Counted from the first letter of the stretch, positions 34,751 to 43,377 are shown. The stretch: 64,000 nucleotides of DNA from Lachnospira rogosae (GCF_040096455.1 NZ_JBBMER010000001.1:248001-312000); one strand, 5' to 3'. Notes: generated by a model not told the origin, from the sequence alone. Program-made: numbers and translations.

Positions 34751-34768
34751 GGTACCAGCCTCTTTTTC
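34711..34768 (+). terminator. terminator overlapping the end of the Gx transporter gene
   Basis: AAAAAGGGGCTG (ending 34724) pairs with CAGCCTCTTTTT (34756-34767), and an inner stem TTTAACGATT/AATCGTTAA closes around GAA. The stop codon at 34748-34750 lies inside the stem. Its outer arm AAAGGGGCTGTCGC is identical to one arm of the dispersed repeat family at 34901 and 40478. Confidence 0.8.
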
Positions 34769-34900
34769 CTATAAAAATACGATTTTTAAGTTACTATTTA
34801 TTAAAATGAATGGGATGTTCCAAAAATTGGCGTACTTTAATAAACCTATACGGGTTTTAAAGATTTTTATTTTGATATTTCTAAATTCAGGCACTTTTTA

Positions 34901-34945
34901 AAAAGAAGGGGCATCGCACTAATTTCTTAGTGCGACAGCCCCTTT
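34901..34945. repeat. dispersed palindromic repeat, copy 2
   Basis: The AAAAGAAGGGGCATCGCAC arm, then TAATTTCTTA and GTGCGACAGCCCCTTT form a 16-18-bp interrupted hairpin. It is essentially identical over 43 bases to copy 3 at 40478-40526 and is related, in the opposite orientation, to copy 1 at 30712-30756. It lies between the convergent Gx transporter gene and the OYE-type gene and probably terminates the latter. Confidence 0.85.
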
Positions 34946-34968
34946 GTGGTAATAGGGTAATTAATAAT

Positions 34969-36903
34969 TTATATTTCACATGCTACATCATATGCTGATT
35001 TAATAGCATGTTCAATATTACTTGGACGTTCTCCAGCACAATCACCAATATAGTGAAGTGGAAGAGGACAATCAGAAAGCTCTGGAAGGTTCTTTCTTGC
35101 ACCAACAGCCATTACAACAAAGTCTGAAGCAATTTCTTCTGTTGATGTATTGTCGTCTATTGTTTTTTCAACAACTACAGAATCATCTTTAATTTCTGAT
35201 AATTTTGCAGATGTTACTATTTGAACATTATAATGCTCTAATTCCCTCATTAAAGTAGGTAAAATAGTGTTACTTTCTTCTTTTGCAATCTGATCCATCA
35301 TTTCAATAATTGTAACCTTACATCCGCGTGAAGCCAGATATTCAGCGGTTTCAACACCTACAAGACCACCACCGATTACAGAAACATTACCGAATACGAT
35401 TTCTTTCTTGGCAAGTACATCCCATGCACTTGCTACAGTTGGAAGATCTTTGCCAGGAACAGGGATTATTGCATTGTTTGCTCCTGTTGCCACAATTACT
35501 TCATCGAATGAATTATAATCTTGGGATGTGAATTCCTGACCAAGCCTGAATGTTACATCCAATTCAGGAAGTACATTTGTATAATAATTAATGCTTCTCA
35601 TCATTTCTTCTTTTCTTGGAGGTACACTAGCAATAAGTAACTGACCACCAATCTGAAGTGATTTCTCAAATATAGTTACATGATGTCCTCTTAATGCGGA
35701 AACACGTGCAGCTTCAAGTCCAGCAATACCAGCACCAATAATTGCTATATTCTTTGTTGATGCTGCAGGAGTAATCTGACGAGATCCTTCGTAACCATTT
35801 TCAGCATTAAGTACACAACTTAAGAAAGCACGATTCTGAATATTATCTGTACATCCTTTATTACACATCATACATGTTCTGACATTACAGCAATGTCCAT
35901 CTGCACATTTGTTTGCAAAGTCAGGGTCTGTGAGAAGAGAACGACCTAATCCAATAATATCAGCAGAACCATTTGTAATAACTGCTTCAGCAGCTTCTGG
36001 TGTAACGATACGGCCTACTACAGATACAGGAATAGATACAAACTCTTTGATTTTTTTAGAATAAGAAACCATAAATCCGTATGGCTGTGTTCCCATGGCA
36101 GGGATTGTATCACCCATATTTCCAGTATGGTTAGCCTGTGCAACATGTAATGTGTCAACACCGCAAGCTTCTAATTCTTTAGCAAAAATGCAAGCTTCAT
36201 CAAGTGGAAGACCACCTTTTCCTCTAAAACTATTTTCTCCAAGAGGAGTAACTATAGGAAGCTTGTAGTCGATAACCATGTCAGGTACGATTGTTTTTAA
36301 TCTTTTTACGAGTGTTAATGCAAAACGTGTACGATTAGCCAGGTCACCGCCATATTCATCAGTTCTATGATTTAAAATAGGAGAGCAAAGAGAACCAACA
36401 AGACGGTCTCCATGTACTTCAATACAATCAACACCAGCTTCGTGTGCTAAGATAGCACAGTTTTCCATATGCTTTATTATTTCATCAAGCTCTTCTGCAG
36501 TAACTTCATTTACAAAGTGCTGCATATCATGGTGAAGTTTAGCTCTTGCTTCCTGCATTTTGCCCTGATGAAACAAATCGTTTAAAGCTTTAACATTGTA
36601 GTCAGGATGGAATAACTGAATTCCAAGTTTTGCGCCATTTTCATGACATGCGTCAGCAAGTCTTTTGAAGCTTTGAACCTGCTCAGGTGAATAAAGCTTT
36701 GGTGTAGGAGAGAATGTTGGAAGTGGTGCAACATCTCCAATTACTATATATCCGACACCGCCTTTTGCGAGACGCTCGTAAAAACGAAAACTTTGTTCTC
36801 CAATTGAACCATCTTTTTCCTCATATCCTGTTGTAAGTGGTGGGAACATAATACGGTTTTTAAACTCAATATTTCCAACTTTTATAGGCTCTAATAATTT
36901 CAT
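34969..36903 (-). CDS. Old Yellow Enzyme/FadH-type Fe-S flavin reductase
   Basis: 644 residues in the order FMN-binding TIM barrel (1-335), a [4Fe-4S] motif C344-x2-C347-x3-C351-x11-C363, and FAD and NAD(P)H domains (NIAIIGAGIAGLEAARV near 386 and SVIGGGLVGVETAEYLASRG). This is the layout of 2,4-dienoyl-CoA reductase FadH, trimethylamine dehydrogenase and the BaiCD/BaiH bile acid reductases, which reduce alpha,beta-unsaturated carbonyls. The barrel motif that normally reads HGYL is HGDRLVGS here, so the proton donor differs from FadH. It is the last gene of a three-gene operon; good AAGGAAG site. Confidence 0.9.
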   Translation of the reverse strand: MKLLEPIKVGNIEFKNRIMFPPLTTGYEEKDGSIGEQSFRFYERLAKGGVGYIVIGDVAPLPTFSPTPKLYSPEQVQSFKRLADACHENGAKLGIQLFHPDYNVKALNDLFHQGKMQEARAKLHHDMQHFVNEVTAEELDEIIKHMENCAILAHEAGVDCIEVHGDRLVGSLCSPILNHRTDEYGGDLANRTRFALTLVKRLKTIVPDMVIDYKLPIVTPLGENSFRGKGGLPLDEACIFAKELEACGVDTLHVAQANHTGNMGDTIPAMGTQPYGFMVSYSKKIKEFVSIPVSVVGRIVTPEAAEAVITNGSADIIGLGRSLLTDPDFANKCADGHCCNVRTCMMCNKGCTDNIQNRAFLSCVLNAENGYEGSRQITPAASTKNIAIIGAGIAGLEAARVSALRGHHVTIFEKSLQIGGQLLIASVPPRKEEMMRSINYYTNVLPELDVTFRLGQEFTSQDYNSFDEVIVATGANNAIIPVPGKDLPTVASAWDVLAKKEIVFGNVSVIGGGLVGVETAEYLASRGCKVTIIEMMDQIAKEESNTILPTLMRELEHYNVQIVTSAKLSEIKDDSVVVEKTIDDNTSTEEIASDFVVMAVGARKNLPELSDCPLPLHYIGDCAGERPSNIEHAIKSAYDVACEI

Positions 36904-36932
36904 TGTTCATACTTCCTTTCAAATTGAATATA

Positions 36933-37685
36933 CTATTTAAGTGGTGTTAAAAACTCTAACATTAATTTGTCTAATTCTGCTCTTGCAAAAGCACTGGCAA
37001 AATTGTGGTTAGCGCCTTCAATTGTTTTATAATTGCATTTTCCATTGTAAAGTGACTCATATCTATGGCATGTTGCATCATCTACCAAATCATCTGCAGT
37101 TCCTCTTATAAGGAGGACTGGTCCGTTGTATCCTTCTGCTGACGAGAATGGCTCATAATTAAATAAATCATGATTAAAAGATGTTGGGAAAGTGAGTCCT
37201 TCAATATCGGCCTTGGTGATCCCCTTAGCTTCCATGGCTTCAGCACGATCCTTACATCCAAACCACATTCCAGCACCTGGACACATAAGTATGAGAGCAT
37301 AAGGATTAACAATAGGAGCGGCAGTAGCAGCTGCGTATCCTCCCATACTCTGACCAGATAAGATAATCTTATCTGGATTGGCAAAATCTTGTGTTTTAGT
37401 CCAGTTTATAATATCCTCGATATCGTGTAGGATACCTGTAAAGGTCATGTCCTCGAATTCACCATCACTTTCACCATTTCCGTATAAATCAAAACGGACA
37501 CTGGCAAATCCATGTTCAGCTAATAATCTGGCTGTGTGCGTATAAATACTTTTGTAACCGCTTTTATTCCCTGTAAAGCCATGTACATTTACAATAGCAG
37601 GAAATCTTGTGCCATCTTCTGGAATGTTAACTATTCCGCGTAAGATGTGTCCATCACGGTTTGTGATTTCTACTTGTTTTGTCAA
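36933..37685 (-). CDS. alpha/beta hydrolase, Est1E-like serine esterase
   Basis: 250 residues, cytoplasmic. Oxyanion segment VHGFTGNKSGY, nucleophile Ser113 in GQSMGGYA, acid Asp198 in RGTADDLVDD and base His227 in EGANHNF complete the triad. The VRFDLYGNGESDGEFEDMT segment resembles cinnamoyl/feruloyl esterases of rumen Butyrivibrio (Est1E), though related folds also hydrolyse other acyl esters and amides. TTG start with GGAGGTA upstream. It lies 24 bases after the transporter gene and 29 bases before the flavoenzyme gene, so the three act together. Confidence 0.85.
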   Translation of the reverse strand: MTKQVEITNRDGHILRGIVNIPEDGTRFPAIVNVHGFTGNKSGYKSIYTHTARLLAEHGFASVRFDLYGNGESDGEFEDMTFTGILHDIEDIINWTKTQDFANPDKIILSGQSMGGYAAATAAPIVNPYALILMCPGAGMWFGCKDRAEAMEAKGITKADIEGLTFPTSFNHDLFNYEPFSSAEGYNGPVLLIRGTADDLVDDATCHRYESLYNGKCNYKTIEGANHNFASAFARAELDKLMLEFLTPLK

Positions 37686-37709
37686 TTTAAAATACCTCCA
37701 TTTCTAATT

Positions 37710-39089
37710 TTATTCTGCAGTAGTAGCATTTCGCTTGTCAGCTAAATCCTGTAACATTTCAGCTGTTTTCTCTTTTGTAAGAGGGTAGATAAATTTTAAT
37801 ACCAGAACAGCTAATAAATATCCTACAACATATAAACCTGTATATGTTTTCCAAAGATGTCCTGAGAATGCTTCATTCTGGACAGCTTCATTAACCTGGA
37901 ATCCAGCAATTGCAAGTGCAAAACTACTCATACTTCCTGATACAGCATTAGCAAGTTTACGGAAGAATGTATATGCCGAATATACAATTCCTTCATTACG
38001 TTTTCCTGTCTGAAGTTCTTGATAATCAATTGCATCATTTACAAGTGCCCAAACTAATACTTGGAAACCACTTACTCCAAGATAGCAGATTCCGTTGATG
38101 ATAATAAAGAGCAAAGGATTTTCAAGTGGGAAGAAGAATAAAATAGCATAAACAACAACTGAGAAAGTTGCACTGTACATGATCCATTCTTTCTTTCCAA
38201 ATTTCTTAGCAACAAATTTTGTGCCTACGAATGCAATAAGTGACCAGAGTACACTTAACATACCTGAAACTGCCATGATGGCAACATTTCCAAAATAATC
38301 GCGGAATAAATAAGTATTTAATCCGTTAACCATACCTGCTCCAACAATACCGATAAAGCTTGATAACATAACTCCGAGTAATGCTTTGTTTTTAGTAATA
38401 TCTTTAATTACCTGGAAGTAGTTAAACTTTTCTTTTTTCTCAACAACTGGTTCTGTAATAATACGCTCTTTACACCAATGAGATGTAAACATAAGACAGA
38501 TTAATCCAATAACTGCACAGATTGCTGACATAATAAGGAAATGGCTAGGTACTGGCTGGTTATCTTTATATAAGAATAATGGTCCAGCAATAACGATAAC
38601 TGTCATAAAAATTGTACCGCCAAGACTTCTGAAACGAGAAAGGTCAGTACGTTGGTTAACATCATCAGTCATTACACTTGAAAGACTACCAAATGGAACG
38701 TTGACACATGTGTACATAATTTCGTAAACAATATATGTAATGAACATATAAGCAATACGTGCACCATAAGCGAAATTGCTTACGTTAACAAATCCTAATA
38801 TACAGAGTACTGCAGTTGGAAAAGCAAAGAATTTAATCCAAGGAATAAATTTTCCTTTTCCTTTGTTTTTGTGGCTATCAACAAGTGCACCAATTAAAGG
38901 GTCATTTATAGCATCCCAAAACTTTGTAACAAGCATAAGGATTCCTACGTGTACTGGATTAACTTTTAATACCAGTGTATAAAAAATAGCAAGATACATG
39001 GCACGGAACTGCTCAGTACAGCAACATCCCAAATCGCCAAGAGTGTAACCAATTTTGTCCTTCATGGAAAAAGGTCTTGTTTCTTTCAT
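37710..39089 (-). CDS. GPH-family MFS transporter, second copy
   Basis: A 459-residue GPH symporter: FSMKDKIGYTLGDLGCCCTEQ at the N-terminus and FWDAINDPLIGALVDSHKNK after helix 2, with about 12 membrane helices. It is a paralogue of the glucuronide transporter at 27298 but clearly diverged. First gene of the minus-strand operon with hydrolase and flavin reductase; the context suggests uptake of a glycosylated or esterified compound. GGAGGTAA ribosome site. The promoter must lie in the 171-base gap to the divergent araC gene. Confidence 0.88.
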   Translation of the reverse strand: MKETRPFSMKDKIGYTLGDLGCCCTEQFRAMYLAIFYTLVLKVNPVHVGILMLVTKFWDAINDPLIGALVDSHKNKGKGKFIPWIKFFAFPTAVLCILGFVNVSNFAYGARIAYMFITYIVYEIMYTCVNVPFGSLSSVMTDDVNQRTDLSRFRSLGGTIFMTVIVIAGPLFLYKDNQPVPSHFLIMSAICAVIGLICLMFTSHWCKERIITEPVVEKKEKFNYFQVIKDITKNKALLGVMLSSFIGIVGAGMVNGLNTYLFRDYFGNVAIMAVSGMLSVLWSLIAFVGTKFVAKKFGKKEWIMYSATFSVVVYAILFFFPLENPLLFIIINGICYLGVSGFQVLVWALVNDAIDYQELQTGKRNEGIVYSAYTFFRKLANAVSGSMSSFALAIAGFQVNEAVQNEAFSGHLWKTYTGLYVVGYLLAVLVLKFIYPLTKEKTAEMLQDLADKRNATTAE

Positions 39090-39260
39090 GATAATTTACC
39101 TCCAAACATTTATATTGTTTTAGTAGCTACAATCTTATTATATTGGGGTTATGCTGATATCCATATACAAATATTGCTTGCAAACTACGAAAAATTGATA
39201 TATTGTATATTTTGACGAAATGAACAAAAAATATAATAGGAAAGTGTACAAAATAGACAT

Positions 39261-40103
39261 ATGAAAAAGCAAGGCTACAAAATGGAATATTTGAAAATAT
39301 TGGATAGTGCCCAGCGAAGCTTTGGGCAAAAGGAGAGCTATACAATTGTATTTATAGCTGGTGGGATAGGGTATATGCACCAGGAGGACGATAATATTGT
39401 ATGTACTATGGAGGATTTGATATTTATTAAGCCAGGTAATAAAGTAAAGCTTGAATATCGTAAAAATAAGTATCCTCTTGAAGTTTATGTTCTTTATATA
39501 GGTGGAGAACTTTTAAGGAAATTGTCAGATGAAGAAACAAGACTTGATGAAGCGTTTGATTTTGTTCCGTATCAAGTTAAGATTGTTCATTCTGAGACTG
39601 AATCGGCTATGCTTATAAAGAATATATCAAAAAAGCTCTATTCGATGAATAATGAGCCGCCTAAATTTGCCCACTCATTATACGAGAAAAGCCTATTAAC
39701 TATGATTCTTGTACTTGCACTTCGCTCATCTGTTCAGGATGATGTACAGATCAAGAAGAAGAAGAAAAAACACGTTGTAATGGATGATATTTTTATTTAT
39801 ATCAGAGAACATTTGACAGAAGATATCTCGTTGGAGCGCTTGGAAAATGAATTTTATATAAGCCGTTATCATATAGTAAGAGAGTTTAAAAAATTGACAG
39901 GTGAGACACCTCATTCATACATTGTAAAGAGCAAACTTGATTTATGCCGCCATTATATAGAGCAGGGGAAAAGTATTCATGAGGTATATGAGCTTGGTGG
40001 ATTTGGAGGGTATAATCATTTTTTTAGAGCATTTAAGAAAGAATATGGTGTTACTCCAATGCAATATTACAAAGATTTAAAGATTGACAGGAATGAAAAG
40101 TAA
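39261..40103 (+). CDS. AraC-family regulator, divergent from the transporter-hydrolase-reductase operon
   Basis: 280 residues: an N-terminal cupin-like sensing domain (YTIVFIAGGIGYMHQ, DLIFIKPGNKVKLEY), a lysine-rich linker, and a C-terminal AraC DNA-binding domain (ISLERLENEFYISRYHIVREFKK, then VYELGGFGGYNHFFRAFKK and TPMQYY). Divergence from the operon at 39089 marks it as the local regulator, most likely an activator. The start could also be ATG 39282; neither candidate has a strong ribosome site. Confidence 0.87.
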   Translation: MKKQGYKMEYLKILDSAQRSFGQKESYTIVFIAGGIGYMHQEDDNIVCTMEDLIFIKPGNKVKLEYRKNKYPLEVYVLYIGGELLRKLSDEETRLDEAFDFVPYQVKIVHSETESAMLIKNISKKLYSMNNEPPKFAHSLYEKSLLTMILVLALRSSVQDDVQIKKKKKKHVVMDDIFIYIREHLTEDISLERLENEFYISRYHIVREFKKLTGETPHSYIVKSKLDLCRHYIEQGKSIHEVYELGGFGGYNHFFRAFKKEYGVTPMQYYKDLKIDRNEK

Positions 40104-40114
40104 TGATTGTGTTT

Positions 40115-40401
40115 GTAGAATAAAGCAAATTTTGCCTGATTTTTTGTAACGGCTTTTTTCCACACGAAAGTATATTTATTGGCATTTGCCTCAATCTTGA
40201 AACTTCTGCGAGAATACGCTTAGAACAAGGGGCAAAATGAATGCTTCTGAATCGTGCAAGTGTTGCATGGTCAGGTGCAGAATGCCCTTCTAGAAGAAAT
40301 ATGAAATTGATATCTCTTTTGCAGTTTTCGAGTGGAAGTTTTAGTTGATATCCACTCTGATTTAAAGTATAATCTTTTTGTAATTTATTATGTAATAGCA
40401 T
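40115..40401 (-). pseudogene. IS1182-type transposase remnant with two internal deletions
   Basis: Reading from an ATG at 40401 on the minus strand: DYTLNQSGYQLKLPLE, then CKRDINFIFLLEGHSAPDHA and TLARFRSIHFAPCSKRILAEVS, then in a second frame KIEANANKYTFVWKKAVTKN. All are successive blocks of IS1182-family transposases of Lachnospiraceae, but the stretch between the first and second block (about 50 residues) and between the third and fourth (about 20, with the IFIDGT Asp) are missing, and everything after is lost. It occupies most of the 455-base interval 40104-40558. Confidence 0.85.
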
Positions 40402-40417
40402 ACTAATATTTTACTAT

Positions 40418-40455
40418 AAATCCCAGGTTTTTCGAAGCCTGGGATTTATTTTTTT
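40418..40455 (+). terminator. rho-independent terminator
   Basis: AAATCCCAGG (40418-40427) pairs perfectly with CCTGGGATTT (40438-40447), followed by ATTTTTTT. The plus orientation makes it the probable terminator for the AraC gene (or of a lost gene), with the IS remnant inserted between. Confidence 0.8.
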
Positions 40456-40477
40456 AGATTATATACCGCCTTAACAT

Positions 40478-40526
40478 AAAAGAAGGGGCATCGCACTAAT
40501 TTCTTAGTGCGACAGCCCCTTTTTTT
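40478..40526. repeat. dispersed palindromic repeat, copy 3
   Basis: Nearly identical to copy 2 at 34901-34945 over the 43-base palindrome and followed by seven T on the plus strand and TTCTTTTATG on the minus strand. It lies 33 bases after the stop of the minus-strand glycosyltransferase gene and probably ends that transcript; it would also stop transcription from the plus side. Confidence 0.85.
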
Positions 40527-40558
40527 ATATCATTATTTAGTTTAAATTTTTAATAGAA

Positions 40559-41854
40559 TTACTGCTTATACTGTGTCATTGATAAATCATCAATAGTCTT
40601 AACAACAGTATGAGGAATTGGCTTCCATTCAACCTTCTTAAATAACGCTACAATTGAGATTGGAATATATGTAGCTATAAAGAGAGGAAAAGAGAAAAGA
40701 TACATAATCTTCTTTCTTGCAGGTGCAAGAATCTTCTTCCACTCAGTTATTAAAGTTATAAGTCCTATTACTAAAAGCATCATATAGAAATTAAAGAAAC
40801 CAAGTAAAATAGCCTGAACAGTTGGACCAGCAATCTGCTTGAATAATGTAGGATTAAGACCACCACATAATAATATTATTACATTAAGAAGTATTGTTCC
40901 AAGTGTAAATAAAGTAGCAGGTGCAAGTGTCATTATCATATCATAGCAGGATACGAACATTCTCTTTTCCTTGAACATTGTCCTGAATAAGTCTCTGCCA
41001 TACTTAAATAATACCTGATAGAAGCCTTTTGTCCAACGCATACGCTGATTCCAAGACTGTTTAAATGTTGTTGGCTGTTCATCATAGAACATAGCATCTT
41101 CGCAATAACCAACCTTTTCGCCATCAAGAATATTAGTTACAGTAAATTCAATATCCTCTGTTAAAAGATTGCATTTCCAGCCGTGGTTCTTCTTGATAAT
41201 AGAGCTGTCTACAAGATAGCCAGTTCCGGATACAGCACAGCTTGTCTTAATCATCATTCGTGGGTTGTTAAGATATTTAGCTTCTCTTATAAACCATAAA
41301 GAATAACCGGCTGTAATCCAGTTAGTGTCATAATTCTTAGAGTTACGATAGCTTGTGACAACTTTGTACCCACTGTCGAATACTTTGTTCATCTCTCTGA
41401 CGTAATTGACATCGATAATATTATCTGCATCGAATACGAAATAACCGTCATAACAAGTGTAATCACCACGTTCTTCACATATCTTATTAAAGACATAGTC
41501 CATAGCATAGCCTTTACCAATAAGTATATTGTTGAAACGCTCATAAACAATGGCACCGTGTTGTCTTGAAATCTCCGCAGTATTATCAGTACAGTTATCA
41601 GCTACTACGATAACATCAATAAGCTCTGAAGGATAATTCTGGTTCTTAATACTGTCAATTAAATTGCCAATAACGGCATTTTCATTACGTGCGGCAATAA
41701 TAAATGCGTATTTGTGAAGTGTCTTAGCTTCGGTGTTGTAATTCTTTTTTTTCTTTTTACCAAGCAATGCGATAATAACGTATATTCCCTGATAACAATA
41801 GAAGATGGTCAATACAATATACACAAATGCGTTGATATCTGATACGATTTTCAT
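40559..41854 (-). CDS. processive family 2 glycosyltransferase (membrane)
   Basis: 431 residues: an N-terminal membrane helix (about 9-30), a GT2 catalytic domain with AARNEN, VVADNCTDNT, FDADN (nucleotide/metal-binding DxD), LTEDIEFT (catalytic base region) and QRMRW (the QxxRW acceptor motif), then three or four C-terminal helices. This is the layout of cellulose/hyaluronan/poly-GlcNAc synthases, so it probably makes or exports a surface polysaccharide. No partner genes adjoin it. Transcribed from the promoter at 41929-41956. Confidence 0.9.
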   Translation of the reverse strand: MKIVSDINAFVYIVLTIFYCYQGIYVIIALLGKKKKKNYNTEAKTLHKYAFIIAARNENAVIGNLIDSIKNQNYPSELIDVIVVADNCTDNTAEISRQHGAIVYERFNNILIGKGYAMDYVFNKICEERGDYTCYDGYFVFDADNIIDVNYVREMNKVFDSGYKVVTSYRNSKNYDTNWITAGYSLWFIREAKYLNNPRMMIKTSCAVSGTGYLVDSSIIKKNHGWKCNLLTEDIEFTVTNILDGEKVGYCEDAMFYDEQPTTFKQSWNQRMRWTKGFYQVLFKYGRDLFRTMFKEKRMFVSCYDMIMTLAPATLFTLGTILLNVIILLCGGLNPTLFKQIAGPTVQAILLGFFNFYMMLLVIGLITLITEWKKILAPARKKIMYLFSFPLFIATYIPISIVALFKKVEWKPIPHTVVKTIDDLSMTQYKQ

Positions 41855-41928
41855 TTGAAATCCTCACTAATCATTAAAAAATAAAAGTCTGTTAAAACTT
41901 TTACAAACTTTTGCAAAGTTCTTTACAG

Positions 41929-41973
41929 ATTATATCATTAGTTCGTTAGCTGTCAATAGTTAATCGAACTAAT
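41929..41973 (-). promoter_or_regulatory. strong minus-strand promoter covered by a long dyad
   Basis: On the minus strand TTGACA (41956-41951) and TATAAT (41934-41929) are both perfect and 16 bases apart, pointing at the glycosyltransferase gene. The perfect inverted repeat ATTAGTTCG (41937-41945) / CGAACTAAT (41965-41973) spans the spacer and the upstream side of the -35 box, a plausible repressor site. The regulator is not identified. Confidence 0.7.
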
Positions 41974-41986
41974 ATTTCTAAAAAAA

Positions 41987-42015
41987 GTGACAAAATTCGC
42001 TCTCAATGTGATATT
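41987..42015 (+). promoter_or_regulatory. candidate promoter for the DUF815 gene
   Basis: GTGACA (41987-41992) and GATATT (42010-42015) are 17 bases apart, 55 bases before the ATG at 42070. Moderate match only. The adjacent dyad at 41937-41973 lies just upstream and could affect both divergent genes. Confidence 0.35.
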
Positions 42016-42069
42016 ATATGTGTTATTATATAAAAGTTACATATACACATTGGCGAAAGGAATACTAAA

Positions 42070-43377
42070 ATGTATAAAGAAATATCTCAATTAATTATGT
42101 ATGGAAATCTCGATAACAGTTCTATTTTATCATCAATGGCAGATATATTCAATCGTTTTGATAACAAATTATCATCAAAAGAAGAGCTGGTTACAGATAT
42201 ATATACTCAGGTAAAAAGAATTTTAGAAGTTGCAACAGATTATGGTTTCGATAAGAATTTATGGCAGAATTATCTTACATATTTTCTTATTACTAATGAG
42301 AATCCATTCAGCATTACCTGTGAAAAGGTAGGAGCTAATGACGGAAGTGTTAATGTATTTGCAAAGAATGACTTTAAAGTATTCTACAATCTTTTCCATT
42401 ATGATTTTTCATTTATAGAGAAAGAACTCGGCATTGACTGTTTCTCTATAATCTCTGATTATAAGGCAATCGTTAAGAAGGAGCTGATGTATAATAAAAA
42501 TGTAAGTGAAAAGGTTCAGGCATTAAGCGAAAAGCTTGCCAAAGCTGCTAATGCAGATGAATTCTTTGATATAGTTACAGAATTCTATAAAGCATATGGC
42601 GTAGGTATGTTCGGACTTAACAAGGCGTTCAGAATATCTGCAACAGAGAATGGAAAGCTTACATTTAACCCTATTAATAATATGGATAAGGTTGTATTAG
42701 ATGATCTTATTGGATATGAGATACAAAAAAAGAAGCTTGTTGAGAATACAGAGAACTTTGTTCAGGGCAGAAAAGCCAATAATGCTCTTTTATTTGGTGA
42801 CAGCGGAACTGGTAAGTCTACAAGTATCAAGGCTATCGTTAATGAATATTATGACCAGGGCTTAAGAATGATAGAGATATATAAGCATCAGTTTAAGGAT
42901 TTATCAAATGTAATAGCGGCCATTAAGAACAGAAACTACAAGTTCATTATATATATGGATGATTTATCATTTGAAGAATTTGAGATTGAGTACAAGTTCT
43001 TAAAGGCAGTCATTGAGGGTGGCGTTGAAACTAAGCCTGACAATATTCTTATATATGCGACATCTAACAGAAGACATCTTATCAAAGAAACATGGAACGA
43101 CAGAAATGATATGGAATCTTCTAACGGACTTCACAGATCAGATACGATTGAAGAAAAGATGTCGCTTGTTAATAGATTTGGGTGTCAGATAAGCTATTCT
43201 AAACCATCTAATAAGGAATATTATAATATTGTAATAGGACTTGCCAAGAAAAATGGACTTGATATGTCAGAAGAAGAACTTATGGCTGAGGCTAATAAGT
43301 GGGAATTAAGCCACGGAGGCATATCAGGAAGAACCGCACAGCAGTTTATTAACCATTGTCTTGGAATGCGGAAGTAA
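42070..43377 (+). CDS. DUF815-family AAA-type ATPase
   Basis: 435 residues. Residues 1-200 are helical and without recognised motifs. The C-terminal half is the DUF815 P-loop NTPase: LDDLIGYEIQKKKLVENTENF, Walker A FGDSGTGKST, Walker B IIYMDDLSFE, a YATSNRRHL sensor-like segment and the R-rich DRNDMESSNGLHRSD, then RFGCQISYSKP. The family is widespread in bacteria, related to IstB/DnaA-type AAA proteins, with no settled role. GAAAGGAA ribosome site. It is a single-gene unit before ruvA. Confidence 0.85.
   Translation: MYKEISQLIMYGNLDNSSILSSMADIFNRFDNKLSSKEELVTDIYTQVKRILEVATDYGFDKNLWQNYLTYFLITNENPFSITCEKVGANDGSVNVFAKNDFKVFYNLFHYDFSFIEKELGIDCFSIISDYKAIVKKELMYNKNVSEKVQALSEKLAKAANADEFFDIVTEFYKAYGVGMFGLNKAFRISATENGKLTFNPINNMDKVVLDDLIGYEIQKKKLVENTENFVQGRKANNALLFGDSGTGKSTSIKAIVNEYYDQGLRMIEIYKHQFKDLSNVIAAIKNRNYKFIIYMDDLSFEEFEIEYKFLKAVIEGGVETKPDNILIYATSNRRHLIKETWNDRNDMESSNGLHRSDTIEEKMSLVNRFGCQISYSKPSNKEYYNIVIGLAKKNGLDMSEEELMAEANKWELSHGGISGRTAQQFINHCLGMRK

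Noticed and set aside
40130..40401. Minus-strand 116-residue ORF as an intact hypothetical gene
   Set aside because: Its sequence is made of IS1182-type transposase blocks with internal deletions and then leaves the frame, so it is a remnant.
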